Below, piece after piece: positions 47,436 through 56,517 of a DNA stretch of 64,000 bases (its first letter is position 1; every line of letters begins with the position of its first letter). The translations under genes were made by a program, and so were the position numbers. Below the pieces are notes generated by a model that made no database searches, was not told where the DNA came from, and saw only the letters and a list, made by a program, of their open reading frames with translations. This stretch comes from Verrucomicrobiaceae bacterium (GTDB lineage: Bacteria; Verrucomicrobiota; Verrucomicrobiia; Verrucomicrobiales; Verrucomicrobiaceae): positions 1-64,000 of the forward strand of contig JAIXOU010000034.1 of NCBI GenBank assembly GCA_027486585.1, written 5' to 3'.

Positions 47436-48089
47436 ATGCCTCTCATCTGGATCATCGAAGACAATGCTGCTTTTCGCCGAGGCACTGAGCGTGCACTCAG
47501 CCTAAAGCCGCATCAGCATCAAGTGCGTGCCTTTGCTAACTGCGAGGATGCTATCGCTGAGTTGAATGCAGACAGTGCGCCGCAAGTCGTCTTACTCGAT
47601 GTCGGCCTGCCTGGCATGGATGGCATTACCGGTATCGCCCATCTGAAAAGTCGCGCGCCACTTGCCAGCATTCTTATTCTCACTGTGTTTGAGGACGACG
47701 ACAAAATCTTCCGCGCCATCTGCGCAGGAGCTTCTGGCTATCTGTTGAAATCAGAGCCCATGGCCCAAGTCATCACCGCCATTGATCAAGCCATCGCCGG
47801 CGGCTCGCCCATGAACCCACGCATCGCCACGCGTGTGCTTGCCATGTTTACGAGGCTGGCCCCCACCAAAAAAGACTACGGTCTCGATGAGCGTGAGCAG
47901 GCCGTCTTGAAGTGCATGGTCGCTGGAATGCCACGCAAACAAATCGCCGACGCCACGGGACTGAATCCTCACACAGCCGATTACATCACCCGCAGCATCT
48001 ACCGCAAACTCCACGTTAACTGCGCCACTGCTGCCGTGTCAAAAGCCGTAGCGGAGCGATTGGTGGAAGATTCTGGTGTGATTCAGTAA
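47436..48089 (+). CDS. NarL/FixJ-type response regulator
   Basis: The N-terminal receiver has the acidic pocket IIEDN and phospho-acceptor Asp55 in LLDVGLPGMDG, and the later LTVFEDDDKIFRA and LLKSEP. A LuxR-type helix-turn-helix occupies about residues 148-205 (YGLDEREQAVLKCMVAGMPR and KQIADATGLNPHTADYITRS). It is the cognate partner of the kinase, 17 bases upstream. Target genes are unknown; the adjacent sulfur and mtn loci are only positional candidates. Confidence 0.93.
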   Translation: MPLIWIIEDNAAFRRGTERALSLKPHQHQVRAFANCEDAIAELNADSAPQVVLLDVGLPGMDGITGIAHLKSRAPLASILILTVFEDDDKIFRAICAGASGYLLKSEPMAQVITAIDQAIAGGSPMNPRIATRVLAMFTRLAPTKKDYGLDEREQAVLKCMVAGMPRKQIADATGLNPHTADYITRSIYRKLHVNCATAAVSKAVAERLVEDSGVIQ

Positions 48090-48131
48090 CCTCGGAAGAA
48101 TGCTATTTAGGCACGTAGAATGAAACAAATT

Positions 48132-48175
48132 TTAATTCCTACTTGCCAAGTGTTGTTTCGATTGATAGGATTTAA
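48132..48175 (+). promoter_or_regulatory. Candidate operator in the Rrf2 promoter region
   Basis: TTAATTCCTA (48132-48141) is repeated inverted as TAGGATTTAA (48166-48175) with 9 of 10 matching bases. Between them lies the palindrome ACTTGCCAAGT (48141-48151). A related TAATTTCCTAC sits upstream of the porin gene at 49045-49055. These could be binding sites for the Rrf2 protein. Symmetry and position are the only support. Confidence 0.35.
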
Positions 48176-48177
48176 AT

Positions 48178-48726
48178 ATGAAGCTCACCAAACGCGGCGA
48201 ATACGCTCTACGCACCCTGATCCGACTCGGCATTGCCGAGCGCAAGGGCGCGGATGTCGTGTCTGTGTCGAGTTTGGCAGAGAGCGAAAAGTTACCTTAT
48301 AAGTTCCTTGAGAACATCCTTGCTGAGCTTCGGCAGGCAGGTTTCGTTCAGAGTAAGCGTGGCAAGTTCGGAGGCGTCATGCTGGCCCGTCCGATGAAGA
48401 CCATTAAGATGGGCGAGATCGTCCGTCAGATTGATGGCAAGCTGGCACCGATCGGATGCGCCTCCGAGACGGAGTATGAAAAGTGCTCCTGTCCAGACGA
48501 GGAGCACTGCGGTTTGCGGATGTTAATGATCGACGTGCGCAATGCGTTGGCAGGCATCCTTGACCGTTACACGCTGGAACACGTCGTCGAAGTGACGATG
48601 CGTAAAGAGGAGAGAGAAGAGAAGTTAAAAGCCAAATCGAAGGCAACTAAAAAGACAACAATACGCCACGCAGACCCTGCCGATGGCTTCTTGGCAGCAC
48701 TCCTGACTCTCAGTCCCGCCAAATGA
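48178..48726 (+). CDS. Rrf2-family transcriptional regulator with cysteine cluster
   Basis: A winged-helix Rrf2 protein (MKLTKRGEYALRTLIRLGIA, then QAGFVQSKRGKFGGVMLARP). Cysteines at 94, 103, 105 and 111 (APIGC..., EKCSC, EEHCG) are in the zone where IscR, NsrR and RsrR bind an iron-sulfur cluster. The spacing is not that of IscR, so the cluster type is open. By context it should regulate sulfur metabolism (cysK, sulfonate-type binding protein), like CymR and other Rrf2 regulators, possibly via CysK or cluster status. A Lys/Glu-rich linker and tail (residues about 140-165) is longer than usual. The DUF2292 gene overlaps it by four bases. Confidence 0.9.
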   Translation: MKLTKRGEYALRTLIRLGIAERKGADVVSVSSLAESEKLPYKFLENILAELRQAGFVQSKRGKFGGVMLARPMKTIKMGEIVRQIDGKLAPIGCASETEYEKCSCPDEEHCGLRMLMIDVRNALAGILDRYTLEHVVEVTMRKEEREEKLKAKSKATKKTTIRHADPADGFLAALLTLSPAK

Positions 48727-48926
48727 TTTCCGTTTTCCCCATGAGCCAGAATACAAACACAGAACCCACCGCCGAATCGTGGCTCGAGATCGTGCGGCAA
48801 CGAGTTGAAGCCATGCGCTTCGGCTCCGTGCAAATCGTCGTCCATGAAGGTCGCGTGACCCAAGTGGAGAGCACGGAGAAAACTCGTCTGCCAAGCGATC
48901 CCACGATTCCATCCACAAAGAAGTAA
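48723..48926 (+). CDS. DUF2292 (YezD-like) small protein
   Basis: A 67-residue protein of the DUF2292 family, with the characteristic core SWLEIVRQRVEAMRFGSVQI followed by VVHEGRVTQVESTEKTRL. The start at 48723 overlaps the Rrf2 stop (ATGA); Met7 at 48741 is an alternative. The family has no proven function but in Bacillus-type genomes lies next to sulfur and cysteine genes, which agrees with this location. Probably co-transcribed with the Rrf2 gene. Confidence 0.8.
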   Translation: MISVFPMSQNTNTEPTAESWLEIVRQRVEAMRFGSVQIVVHEGRVTQVESTEKTRLPSDPTIPSTKK

Positions 48927-49166
48927 TCTTATTCCAGTTCTGAGCGGCTTTACATGCCGCAGCGCATTTCGAGACTGACCGGTCCACCGGAGGAAAAGAA
49001 AGGCGACCCAGTTTCAAGCCTGTTTATCTTGATACTTGGTCCCCTAATTTCCTACCGATGAACGGTCAGTCTCGTTTTTTGCCGCAGACTTGGATAGCTA
49101 ATCTTCTTTACCTTATTCACATCAGTTCGAGATAACCATCGGACGCCGCAGACCCGCAAGACATCC

Positions 49167-50573
49167 ATGAAAATTCATTCATACACGCCACTCTATTTTA
49201 TCGCCCTTCTGTCAGCCTCGCTTGAGGCGTCTGAGCCAGAAAAAAAGAGCGTGTCCTATTATAAGCCGCCACAAAGCTACAGCACCACCCGTGACCCAGA
49301 CTTGCCCAAATATGCGCGCCATGCACAAGAGACAGATATCGACTTCCTTCGGGATCTTAGCTGGCTAGACATCGGTCTCGATTACCGATTCCGTGCCGAA
49401 TATCGAGACGATGACATTCGCCGTGCCACTGGCGGCCTAGACGAGCCTCTACTTCACCGCACTCGGGCTTATCTTGGTATCCATGATCTGCTCGATCCAT
49501 TCCGCTTTGCCATCGAGCTGCAAGATTCTCGCCGCTACAATGGCAACTACGAACGTGATAACCGCGACTTCAATGAGTTCGAACTTATTCGACTTCAAGC
49601 GGAGCTCTTCTTCGATGATCTTCTCGCTCCCGACCCTCAAGGTAACAAACGCCCCATCAGCTTGCGCTACGGTATCCAGAACTTCGAGTTTCTTGACCGC
49701 CGTCTGCTCGGAAACAATCAGTGGCGGAATACGGCGAACACCTTTCTTGGTTTTCGTGGAGCTATCGGCCAAGACTCGAATGACTGGAGTCTCGATCTCC
49801 TCGCTGTTCAGCCTCTGGAACGCGAACTGTTTCGTTGGGACGAACCCATCGAAGGTCGCTGGGTTTATGGCCTCATCGGCCACTGGCGCGGATGGTCAGA
49901 CATCGTCACTCTAGAGCCCTTCTACCTTGCACTGGATCAAAGCCAGACGGCAACAGCAACGGACCGCACCGTGCATTCACCCGGTATCCGTGCTTATGGC
50001 ACCGTGGGGAAAACGGGTTTCGACTACGATGTTTCCGTCATTAAACAATTCGGCCACAACGGCACGCAGAATGTCGATGCCTGGGGGGGCACGGCAGAAG
50101 TCGGTTACCGCTTTGATCAACCCTGGAAGCCACGCCTCAGCGCCTTTTACGGCTATGCCAGCGGTGACAAAAACCCGAACGATAACACCGACAACCGCTT
50201 TGAGCGCTTCTATGGCTTTGGTCGCCCATGGTCAGCCAATGATTACATTGTTTATGAGAACATCAGCACTCCGAAACTGCGCGTGGAACTGACGCCCACA
50301 GATAAACTGCGCATCGATTTTGGGTACAGCTGGTATCATCTCGCTAGCAACACCGACCGCTTTGCTGGAGCGGAAAATGCTCGTGATAAAAAAGGCCAAA
50401 GCGGCAGCAGCATTGGCCACGAGTTCGACATCCGTGCGCGCTGGCAACTCAGCAAAAAGATCGAAGCCATCCTCGGTTACGCACACTTCACTGCGGGTGA
50501 ATTCACTCGCAATGCCGTCCGCCCTGGCGACACGGACTTTGCTTATCTCGAACTCAATATCGCTCTCTTTTAG
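49167..50573 (+). CDS. Outer-membrane porin of the alginate-export type
   Basis: A 468-residue exported protein (signal MKIHSYTPLYFIALLSASLE) with the alginate_exp (AlgE-like) beta-barrel pattern: LDIGLDYRFRAEYRDDD, PLLHRTRAYLGIHDL, FIELQDSRRYNGNY-like and repeating amphipathic strands to a C-terminal Phe (LELNIALF). AlgE-type barrels export or import acidic sugars and related anions. Here the 240-base upstream region contains possible Rrf2 sites, and the next gene (36 bases) is a sulfonate-type binding protein. That suggests it admits sulfur-containing anions such as sulfonates. This is inference. Confidence 0.83.
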   Translation: MKIHSYTPLYFIALLSASLEASEPEKKSVSYYKPPQSYSTTRDPDLPKYARHAQETDIDFLRDLSWLDIGLDYRFRAEYRDDDIRRATGGLDEPLLHRTRAYLGIHDLLDPFRFAIELQDSRRYNGNYERDNRDFNEFELIRLQAELFFDDLLAPDPQGNKRPISLRYGIQNFEFLDRRLLGNNQWRNTANTFLGFRGAIGQDSNDWSLDLLAVQPLERELFRWDEPIEGRWVYGLIGHWRGWSDIVTLEPFYLALDQSQTATATDRTVHSPGIRAYGTVGKTGFDYDVSVIKQFGHNGTQNVDAWGGTAEVGYRFDQPWKPRLSAFYGYASGDKNPNDNTDNRFERFYGFGRPWSANDYIVYENISTPKLRVELTPTDKLRIDFGYSWYHLASNTDRFAGAENARDKKGQSGSSIGHEFDIRARWQLSKKIEAILGYAHFTAGEFTRNAVRPGDTDFAYLELNIALF

Positions 50574-50609
50574 CTCACCAAATTTCTTCAATTCTAATTC
50601 TACCTCATC

Positions 50610-51584
50610 ATGAAAACACGTTATTTCCTCACCACCCTTTTTGCCGCCTCCATGCTCGTCTCGTGCGGTAAACAGGAGCCTGCGGCCAATGGCAAGCCGA
50701 CGATTCGCTTTGGCCACTTTCCGAACATCACACACGTTCAAGCGCTGGTCGCTCATCAACTCTCTCGTCAGGGTAAAGGCTGGTATGAGCAGCGACTCGG
50801 GGCCAACATTGAGTGGTTCATCTACAATGCCGGTCCTTCTGCAACAGAGGCCATCTTTGCTCGTGCGCTGGATGTCACTTACATCGGTCCTAGCCCTGTA
50901 CTGAATGCCTACTCGAAATCGAAAGGCACCGAACTACGTGTGCTTGCGGGAGCTGCGAATGGCGGCAGCGCGCTGGTCGTTCGCCCCGGTGCAAACATCA
51001 AGACGGCTGCTGACCTGAAAGGCAAAAAGATCGCTACACCACAACTGGGTAACACGCAGGACGTGCAACTCCGCGCCTACCTTGCTGACAATGGTTTTAA
51101 GATCACGCAGACAGGTGGAGATGTGTTCATCTTGCCGACCGCAAATGCGGATCAGCTTGCGCTCTTTCAACGCGGAGAACTGGATGCTTCGTGGACACCC
51201 GAGCCCTGGACCACACGTCTAGAACTCGAAGTCGGTGCGCAGATCCTTGTCGATGATCGTGAGACCAACGTGACCTTACTCGCCAGCAGCGCCGCCTTTG
51301 TCAAAGAGCAGCCCGATTTGGCAAAAAAGCTTGTCGCCGCACACAAAGAACTCACTCAATGGATCAAAGACCATCCAGCTGAAGCCAAGGTTCTCATCAA
51401 AGCTGAACTCACTGAGTTGATGAAAGCCACACCCAAAGATGAACTCATCGACAAAGCCCTGAGCCGCATTGTCATCACCGATGATGTCTCCCGCGCCTCG
51501 CTCGACAAGATGGTCATCAGCGCTCAGAAAGCCGGCTTCTTGAAAGAGATCCCAGCCTTGGATCAGCTTTTCCCTAAACTCTAA
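50610..51584 (+). CDS. Aliphatic sulfonate/taurine-type ABC substrate-binding lipoprotein
   Basis: A lipoprotein (lipobox Leu-Val-Ser-Cys19) of the SsuA/TauA/NrtT family. The landmarks are [74 protein letters not shown] and [14 protein letters not shown]. These are the ligand-binding features of aliphatic sulfonate or nitrate binding proteins; sulfonate is favoured by the neighbouring cysK. Strikingly, no permease or ATPase gene is adjacent, so those must be elsewhere. Confidence 0.88.
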   Translation: MKTRYFLTTLFAASMLVSCGKQEPAANGKPTIRFGHFPNITHVQALVAHQLSRQGKGWYEQRLGANIEWFIYNAGPSATEAIFARALDVTYIGPSPVLNAYSKSKGTELRVLAGAANGGSALVVRPGANIKTAADLKGKKIATPQLGNTQDVQLRAYLADNGFKITQTGGDVFILPTANADQLALFQRGELDASWTPEPWTTRLELEVGAQILVDDRETNVTLLASSAAFVKEQPDLAKKLVAAHKELTQWIKDHPAEAKVLIKAELTELMKATPKDELIDKALSRIVITDDVSRASLDKMVISAQKAGFLKEIPALDQLFPKL

Positions 51585-51603
51585 CAACGAACCTGAAACT
51601 ATT

Positions 51604-52566
51604 ATGGCTTATTATCCTAACATCGTTGAAACCGTCGGAAACACGCCGCTGGTGCGATTGAATCGAATCGCTTCGGGTCTGCCAGCAAGCATCGCGCTGA
51701 AAGGCGAGTTTAAGAACCCATTAGGCAGTGTGAAGGACCGTATCGGTCGAGCCATGATCGATGCCGCTGAGGCGTCTGGTCAGCTCAAGCCCGGTGGTGA
51801 AATCATTGAGCCGACCTCAGGCAATACGGGGATTGCTCTTGCTTTCATCGCTGCCGCTCGTGGTTACAAGCTCACCCTGACCATGCCTGAAACCATGAGT
51901 TTGGAGCGCCGCACGCTTTTGGCACTGCTTGGCGCGAATCTCGTGCTCACGCCTGGACCGCAAGGGATGAAGGGGGCGATTGCCAAAGCAGAAGAACTCC
52001 TCGCGGCAGCGCCTAATGCGTGGATGCCTCAGCAGTTTAACAATCCAGCCAATCCAGAAGTACATCGTCTCACGACGGCTGAAGAAATTTGGGCAGACAC
52101 CGATGGCGGTGTGGACATCTTCGTCTCGGCTGTCGGCACAGGCGGCACGATCACGGGAGTGTCAGAGGTGATCAAATCACGTTGCTCTGGGTTTCAAGCC
52201 ATCGCTGTAGAGCCAGCCGCTTCGCCAGTGATTACGCAGACCCTCGCTGGAGAACCTGTCATTCCAGGCCCGCACAAGATTCAGGGCACAGGAGCTGGCT
52301 TTGTGCCAAAGAACCTCAACTTAGCCCTGCTCGATGAAGTGATCCGCGTCACCAATGAAGACGCCATCTCCACGGCGCAGCGGTTAGCCAAGGAGGAGGG
52401 CTTGCTTGTCGGCATCTCCACCGGTGCCAACGTTTGGGCTGCCCTGCAAGTCGCCGCTCGTCCTGAAAACAAAGGCAAGCTTATCGTCACCATTGGTTGC
52501 AGCACCGGTGAGCGTTACCTCTCAACCGCTTTGGCGGACCTAGCACGTAACCAAGTCAATCCATGA
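51604..52566 (+). CDS. cysK: Cysteine synthase A
   Basis: CysK makes L-cysteine from O-acetylserine and sulfide. PLP lysine is Lys44 ([11 protein letters not shown]), the substrate loop TSGNTG is at 71-76, and the phosphate site GTGGTITG is intact. The late segment [15 protein letters not shown] is also typical. It sits 19 bases after the binding lipoprotein gene and 4 bases before the M14-type gene, in a clear transcription unit. A broken cysE, the gene for its usual substrate-forming partner, is 3.5 kb downstream. Confidence 0.97.
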   Translation: MAYYPNIVETVGNTPLVRLNRIASGLPASIALKGEFKNPLGSVKDRIGRAMIDAAEASGQLKPGGEIIEPTSGNTGIALAFIAAARGYKLTLTMPETMSLERRTLLALLGANLVLTPGPQGMKGAIAKAEELLAAAPNAWMPQQFNNPANPEVHRLTTAEEIWADTDGGVDIFVSAVGTGGTITGVSEVIKSRCSGFQAIAVEPAASPVITQTLAGEPVIPGPHKIQGTGAGFVPKNLNLALLDEVIRVTNEDAISTAQRLAKEEGLLVGISTGANVWAALQVAARPENKGKLIVTIGCSTGERYLSTALADLARNQVNP

Positions 52567-52570
52567 TGCC

Positions 52571-53347
52571 ATGACGCTCTTGCCTGATCTTCATTTCACT
52601 GGACGGAGTCTCGCTGACCATTGCGTTACCGCGAGGCACACGTCTCGTCAAATGAGCGCTCTCAAGCCACCAGCACAGGGCCTTTTCATTCCGAAGATCA
52701 TCAGTAAGCCACTGAAGCCAGGATACGGCATTAAGATTGGCCTTTTCGCGGGCATCCACGGTGATGAAGAGGCCGGCACACTGGCTACTCAGGAGTTGAT
52801 CCGCAGGGCTGCTGAAAAGCCAGAAGAACTGCAAGACTACGAACTCCACTTTTATCCCATCTGCAATCCCTCGGGTCGCAATCTCGGCACACGTCATAGC
52901 CACAGCGGCCTTGATTTGAATCGTGAATTCTGGTTTGGCTCCATTGAGCTTGAGGTGGTCTATCTGGAGGGCGAGCTTCGCCGTGAAAAATACGATGGCA
53001 TCATTTCCCTGCATTCGGATGATACCTCCGATGGCTGCTATGGCTTCGTGAGTGGTGCCTTGCTCAGCGAACATCTCTTAGAGCCAGCCTTGCAGGCTGC
53101 TAGCGAGCATTTACCGCGTGACGAACGTCATGTCATTGATGGTTTTCTTGCCGGACGTGGCATCATAAAAGAAGGCTATCTCGGCATCCTCAGTGCGCCG
53201 CCTGAGCAGAGACCGCGCGCGCTGGAGATCGTGTTTGAGACACCAGCGCTCGCGCCCATGTCTCTCCAGGTCAAAGCCACTGTCGCTGCCGTGAAGCGCA
53301 TTCTCGCTGAGTATCGCGAGTTGCAAGCTTACGCGGCGAATCTCTGA
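52571..53347 (+). CDS. M14-like zinc hydrolase (succinylglutamate desuccinylase/aspartoacylase family)
   Basis: The zinc-site pattern H-x-x-E is at His63-Gly-Asp-Glu66 in GLFAGIHGDEEAG, with a second His in ISLHSDDTS. The active-site Asn-Arg region LDLNREFWFG matches the family. At 258 residues it is shorter than aspartoacylases that carry the full C-terminal domain. The gene starts four bases after cysK, so it is co-translated with it. The family hydrolyses N-acyl amino acids or peptides; a role in liberating or recycling sulfur amino acid derivatives is only a guess. Confidence 0.86.
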   Translation: MTLLPDLHFTGRSLADHCVTARHTSRQMSALKPPAQGLFIPKIISKPLKPGYGIKIGLFAGIHGDEEAGTLATQELIRRAAEKPEELQDYELHFYPICNPSGRNLGTRHSHSGLDLNREFWFGSIELEVVYLEGELRREKYDGIISLHSDDTSDGCYGFVSGALLSEHLLEPALQAASEHLPRDERHVIDGFLAGRGIIKEGYLGILSAPPEQRPRALEIVFETPALAPMSLQVKATVAAVKRILAEYRELQAYAANL

Positions 53348-53362
53348 GGCTAGACAGCCTCA
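53345..53362 (+). terminator. Small hairpin at the end of the sulfur transcription unit
   Basis: TGAGGCT (53345-53351, including the stop codon) pairs with AGCCTCA (53356-53362) around four bases. The stem is only seven base pairs and there is no T-run, so it may not terminate efficiently. Confidence 0.3.
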
Positions 53363-53499
53363 AAACAACTTTCCTTTGCAGCGAGGCCACACGGTCAGCT
53401 CTTACTGCTGATCCCTATCCAGGGAAGGTTTTCTTCTTTTCCGACCTCCTCACCTACCCGGCCACGGGTGGCGCGGCTTCCCCCCCCACGTCACCCTCA

Positions 53500-56094
53500 A
53501 TGAAAACGACTCTCATCGCTGGGCTAATTGTAGCCTTCAGCATTTCTTTCGCCCATGCACAAACCAACGGCACTTGGATCAATGCTAGCACTAATTCCAC
53601 TTGGAGTACGGCTTCCAATTGGTCTGGCAGCAGCATCGCCGACGGCACGGATGCGATCGCCGATTTTAGCACACTGGACATCACGGCGACTCGCACTGTG
53701 AACCTCGGAGCTAACCGCACTATCGGTTCGTTGATCTTTGGCGATGCTACCACCGCATCGAACAACTGGACGCTCGCCAACGGCGCAGGCGGCCCGTGGA
53801 CACTCACGCTCGCTACGAGCAGCGGCACGCCAGTGATCCAAGTTGTGAATCAAATCACCACTGTCTCGGCATTGATCGGTGGCACACAGGGTTTCGCGAA
53901 GACAGGCGCGGGCACTCTCACGCTCAGCAATGTGGCGAACACGTTCACTGGCGGCATCAATCTGAGTGCAGGCACCCTGAACTTTGCCAGTGGATCGCTG
54001 GGCAGCAATCTCGTAGCATTCACCGCCAGTTCTACACTTGGTTGGAGTGCTGGGAATACGCAGGACATCTCCTCGCAGTTAAAGATTGATGATGGTGTTA
54101 CCGCGACGTTTGCTACAGGCGCGAACAATGTGACACTTGCGACGCCGATTCAAACAGGCACCACCTCCAGTGCGTCTATCACCAAGACAGGAGCGGGTAC
54201 ACTCACCTTCACGGCGGCGAACTCCTACACGGGTACCACTCGAGTCAACGGAGGGAAGGTGGTGCTGGGTGGAGGCGATGGTCGCTTAGCTGCTGGGAGC
54301 TCGTTGCTTCTCGGACAAAACGCCACCACTGGCATTCTTCAACTTGGTGATACCACAGCGCCGAGCGCGCAGACTTTTGCCTCGATCTCGACCGCAGGCA
54401 GCGGCACTGCCAATGCCATCGTGGGTGGTCACAGTACCGTTTCCACATTGACCGTAAACAATGCAGCAGCCGTGACCTATGGCGGCTTGTTGGGTGGTAT
54501 TGGCACAAATGAAAACAACCTCGCTCTCACTAAACTAGGCGCTGGTGCGCTGACACTCAGCAATGCCGGCAATACCTTTATCGGAGGCGTGAACATCAGT
54601 GGTGGTGCCATCATTATCACCACATCGACGGCACTCGGTCTTGGTGCGAAGTCCATCACTATCAGCGGTAGCACAAATGCGCCCACGCTTCGTCTGGATG
54701 GCACAGGAGGTGATCTAAATTTGCCTGCTGATTACAGCCTCATCACCAGCAATGACAACGCGAACAATCCAGCATTGCTCAATGTCGCTGGGAACAATAG
54801 CATCGCAGGCAGCATCTCACCCACCACGGGCGGCTTTGGCGGGGGCAACACACGCATCAAAGTTAACGCAGGCAGTCTTGCGCTGAATGGAACGATCACA
54901 CCACACGCGAGTGCCATAGGTTCACAAAGCATCATTTTTGATTCTGCTACCGGCACCAATGGTAGCTCGAGTGGCGTCATCAGTGATAACGGTGCCCTTA
55001 CCCTCGCCGTCACAAAAGCCAGCGCGGGCGTGTGGAGTCTCAGTGGTGCAAACACCTACACTGGCGCCACCACCGTCAATGCAGGCACACTACAAATAAA
55101 CGTCATCGCGGCCAACGGCACGGCTCAGCCGCTAGGCTCCGCGACGTCAGCCCTTCTCATTGGCAGCACGACGCTCGGCACTCTCGAATACACAGGCGCT
55201 ACGAATGCCACATTGGCTCGTGGGATCACCGTCAATGGAACGGGTGGGGCAACGATCTCTAACACTGGTGGCTCCATTCTCACACTTTCTGCCGCACAGG
55301 CTCGCGGAGCGCGGCCGATCACTTACTCCGGTGGCAGTTTTAATATCAGTGGACGCATCACAGGCACCGCGACCACTAGCCCCCTCACCATCGATAACGC
55401 CACTGTGCGGCTCTCGCACAACAATAACAGCTACGTCAGTCCCACCGTCGTTCAGAACAACAGCACGCTCATCGTCTCTAACACACTGGCCACTAGTTCA
55501 GCTACGGGCACCGGCAATGTCACCATTGATTCGACCAGCACGCTCGCTGGCACGGGCTTCATCAATGCTGGCACGGATAACACGATCACCATCAATGGCG
55601 GACTTGTTATTGGAGATCCAGCAGCCACACTAGCGGCCAATCTCGATCTCACGACCTCCGGCATCGGTAGCACCAGCTTTGGCGCAACGAGTATTCTGCA
55701 TCTCGATCTGTTTACGGGTGCCGGACTTGGCGACAACTCCGCCAATGCCAGTGCATCTGATCAACTCAAGCTCTTCGGCACACTGAGCATCCTCTCTGGT
55801 GCCACACTGAAGCTCACGAATCCGAACAACCTCACCGCCTGGGCGGATGGCGATGTGTTTAAGCTCTTCGACTGGGCCGGTCTCACGGGAAGCTCTGGTA
55901 GTTTCAGTGTGGACTATTCCGATTTGAATCTTCCCAGTGGAGCCAGCTTGAACACCAGCAACCTCTACACGCTAGGCACTGTCGCCATCGTCGTCCCTGA
56001 GCCAAGCCGCGCCGTGCTCCTCATGTTTGGTCTTATCTGGATTTCGACTCAACGACGAATCGTCAAAAAAGCTAACTTCATCAATGTTCATTAA
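53500..56094 (+). CDS. Autotransporter-associated repeat protein with PEP-CTERM tail
   Basis: An 864-residue exported beta-helix protein. After a signal peptide (MKTTLIAGLIVAFSISFAHA) it repeats the autotransporter-associated beta strand motif, e.g. KTGAGTLTLSNVANTFTGGI, KTGAGTLTFTAANSYTGTTR, KLGAGALTLSNAGNTFIGGV and SAGVWSLSGANTYTGATTV. It ends in VPEPSRAVLLMFGLIWIS and a basic tail, a PEP-CTERM sorting signal. This is read by the exosortase/EPS system, which is not in the window. The Ser/Thr/Asn-rich repeats are typical of verrucomicrobial surface adhesins. Its end overlaps the remains of a cysE gene. Confidence 0.93.
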   Translation: MKTTLIAGLIVAFSISFAHAQTNGTWINASTNSTWSTASNWSGSSIADGTDAIADFSTLDITATRTVNLGANRTIGSLIFGDATTASNNWTLANGAGGPWTLTLATSSGTPVIQVVNQITTVSALIGGTQGFAKTGAGTLTLSNVANTFTGGINLSAGTLNFASGSLGSNLVAFTASSTLGWSAGNTQDISSQLKIDDGVTATFATGANNVTLATPIQTGTTSSASITKTGAGTLTFTAANSYTGTTRVNGGKVVLGGGDGRLAAGSSLLLGQNATTGILQLGDTTAPSAQTFASISTAGSGTANAIVGGHSTVSTLTVNNAAAVTYGGLLGGIGTNENNLALTKLGAGALTLSNAGNTFIGGVNISGGAIIITTSTALGLGAKSITISGSTNAPTLRLDGTGGDLNLPADYSLITSNDNANNPALLNVAGNNSIAGSISPTTGGFGGGNTRIKVNAGSLALNGTITPHASAIGSQSIIFDSATGTNGSSSGVISDNGALTLAVTKASAGVWSLSGANTYTGATTVNAGTLQINVIAANGTAQPLGSATSALLIGSTTLGTLEYTGATNATLARGITVNGTGGATISNTGGSILTLSAAQARGARPITYSGGSFNISGRITGTATTSPLTIDNATVRLSHNNNSYVSPTVVQNNSTLIVSNTLATSSATGTGNVTIDSTSTLAGTGFINAGTDNTITINGGLVIGDPAATLAANLDLTTSGIGSTSFGATSILHLDLFTGAGLGDNSANASASDQLKLFGTLSILSGATLKLTNPNNLTAWADGDVFKLFDWAGLTGSSGSFSVDYSDLNLPSGASLNTSNLYTLGTVAIVVPEPSRAVLLMFGLIWISTQRRIVKKANFINVH

Positions 56095-56414
56095 CCCCAC
56101 TCCTTCACCCGCCATCCAACGCCTTGTGCATCGTTTGTATGAAGAAGGCGCGCCAATCATTCCACGCTTGATAACCGAATGGGTAAATTCGCGCACCGGA
56201 TCCTGATGTCGACGACAACGTCACCATTTATCCGAACTCCACCATTCTCGGCGGCGAGACCGTCCTCGGAGAAGGCAGCACCATCGGCGCGAATGTCACC
56301 CTCATGCACAGCGTCCCGCCAAACTCCCTCGTCGTCACCAAGGAAGCGGGACTCCAGATTATGGATAAGAACGCCAAGAAGACCAAGAAGGAAGTTGGAG
56401 AGTTCAGCATCTGA
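56084..56414 (+). pseudogene. cysE: Broken serine O-acetyltransferase gene (cysE remnant)
   Basis: Two frames hold the halves. From the ATG at 56084 comes MFINPTPSPAIQRLVHRLYE, then EGAPIIPRLITEWVNSRTG and a stop (56204-56206). In another frame, from 56199, comes DPDVDDNVTIYPNSTILGGE, then TVLGEGSTIGANVTLMHSVP, ending KKEVGEFSI at 56412-56414. They match the N-terminal helix region and the last turns of the left-handed beta-helix of CysE. The middle, with the catalytic His and active-site core, is deleted and the frame is shifted. The first ATG overlaps the end of the PEP-CTERM gene. A functional copy must be elsewhere, or cysteine synthesis needs another acceptor. Confidence 0.88.
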
Positions 56415-56517
56415 GACTCTTCCTCCCACTCAGGCGGTCCCAGCTATTCGCTGAACATCTCGCAGCCATCCTGACCATGTATTCGATTCGTTGGGTCATG
56501 CATCGCAGGATGCAAAC

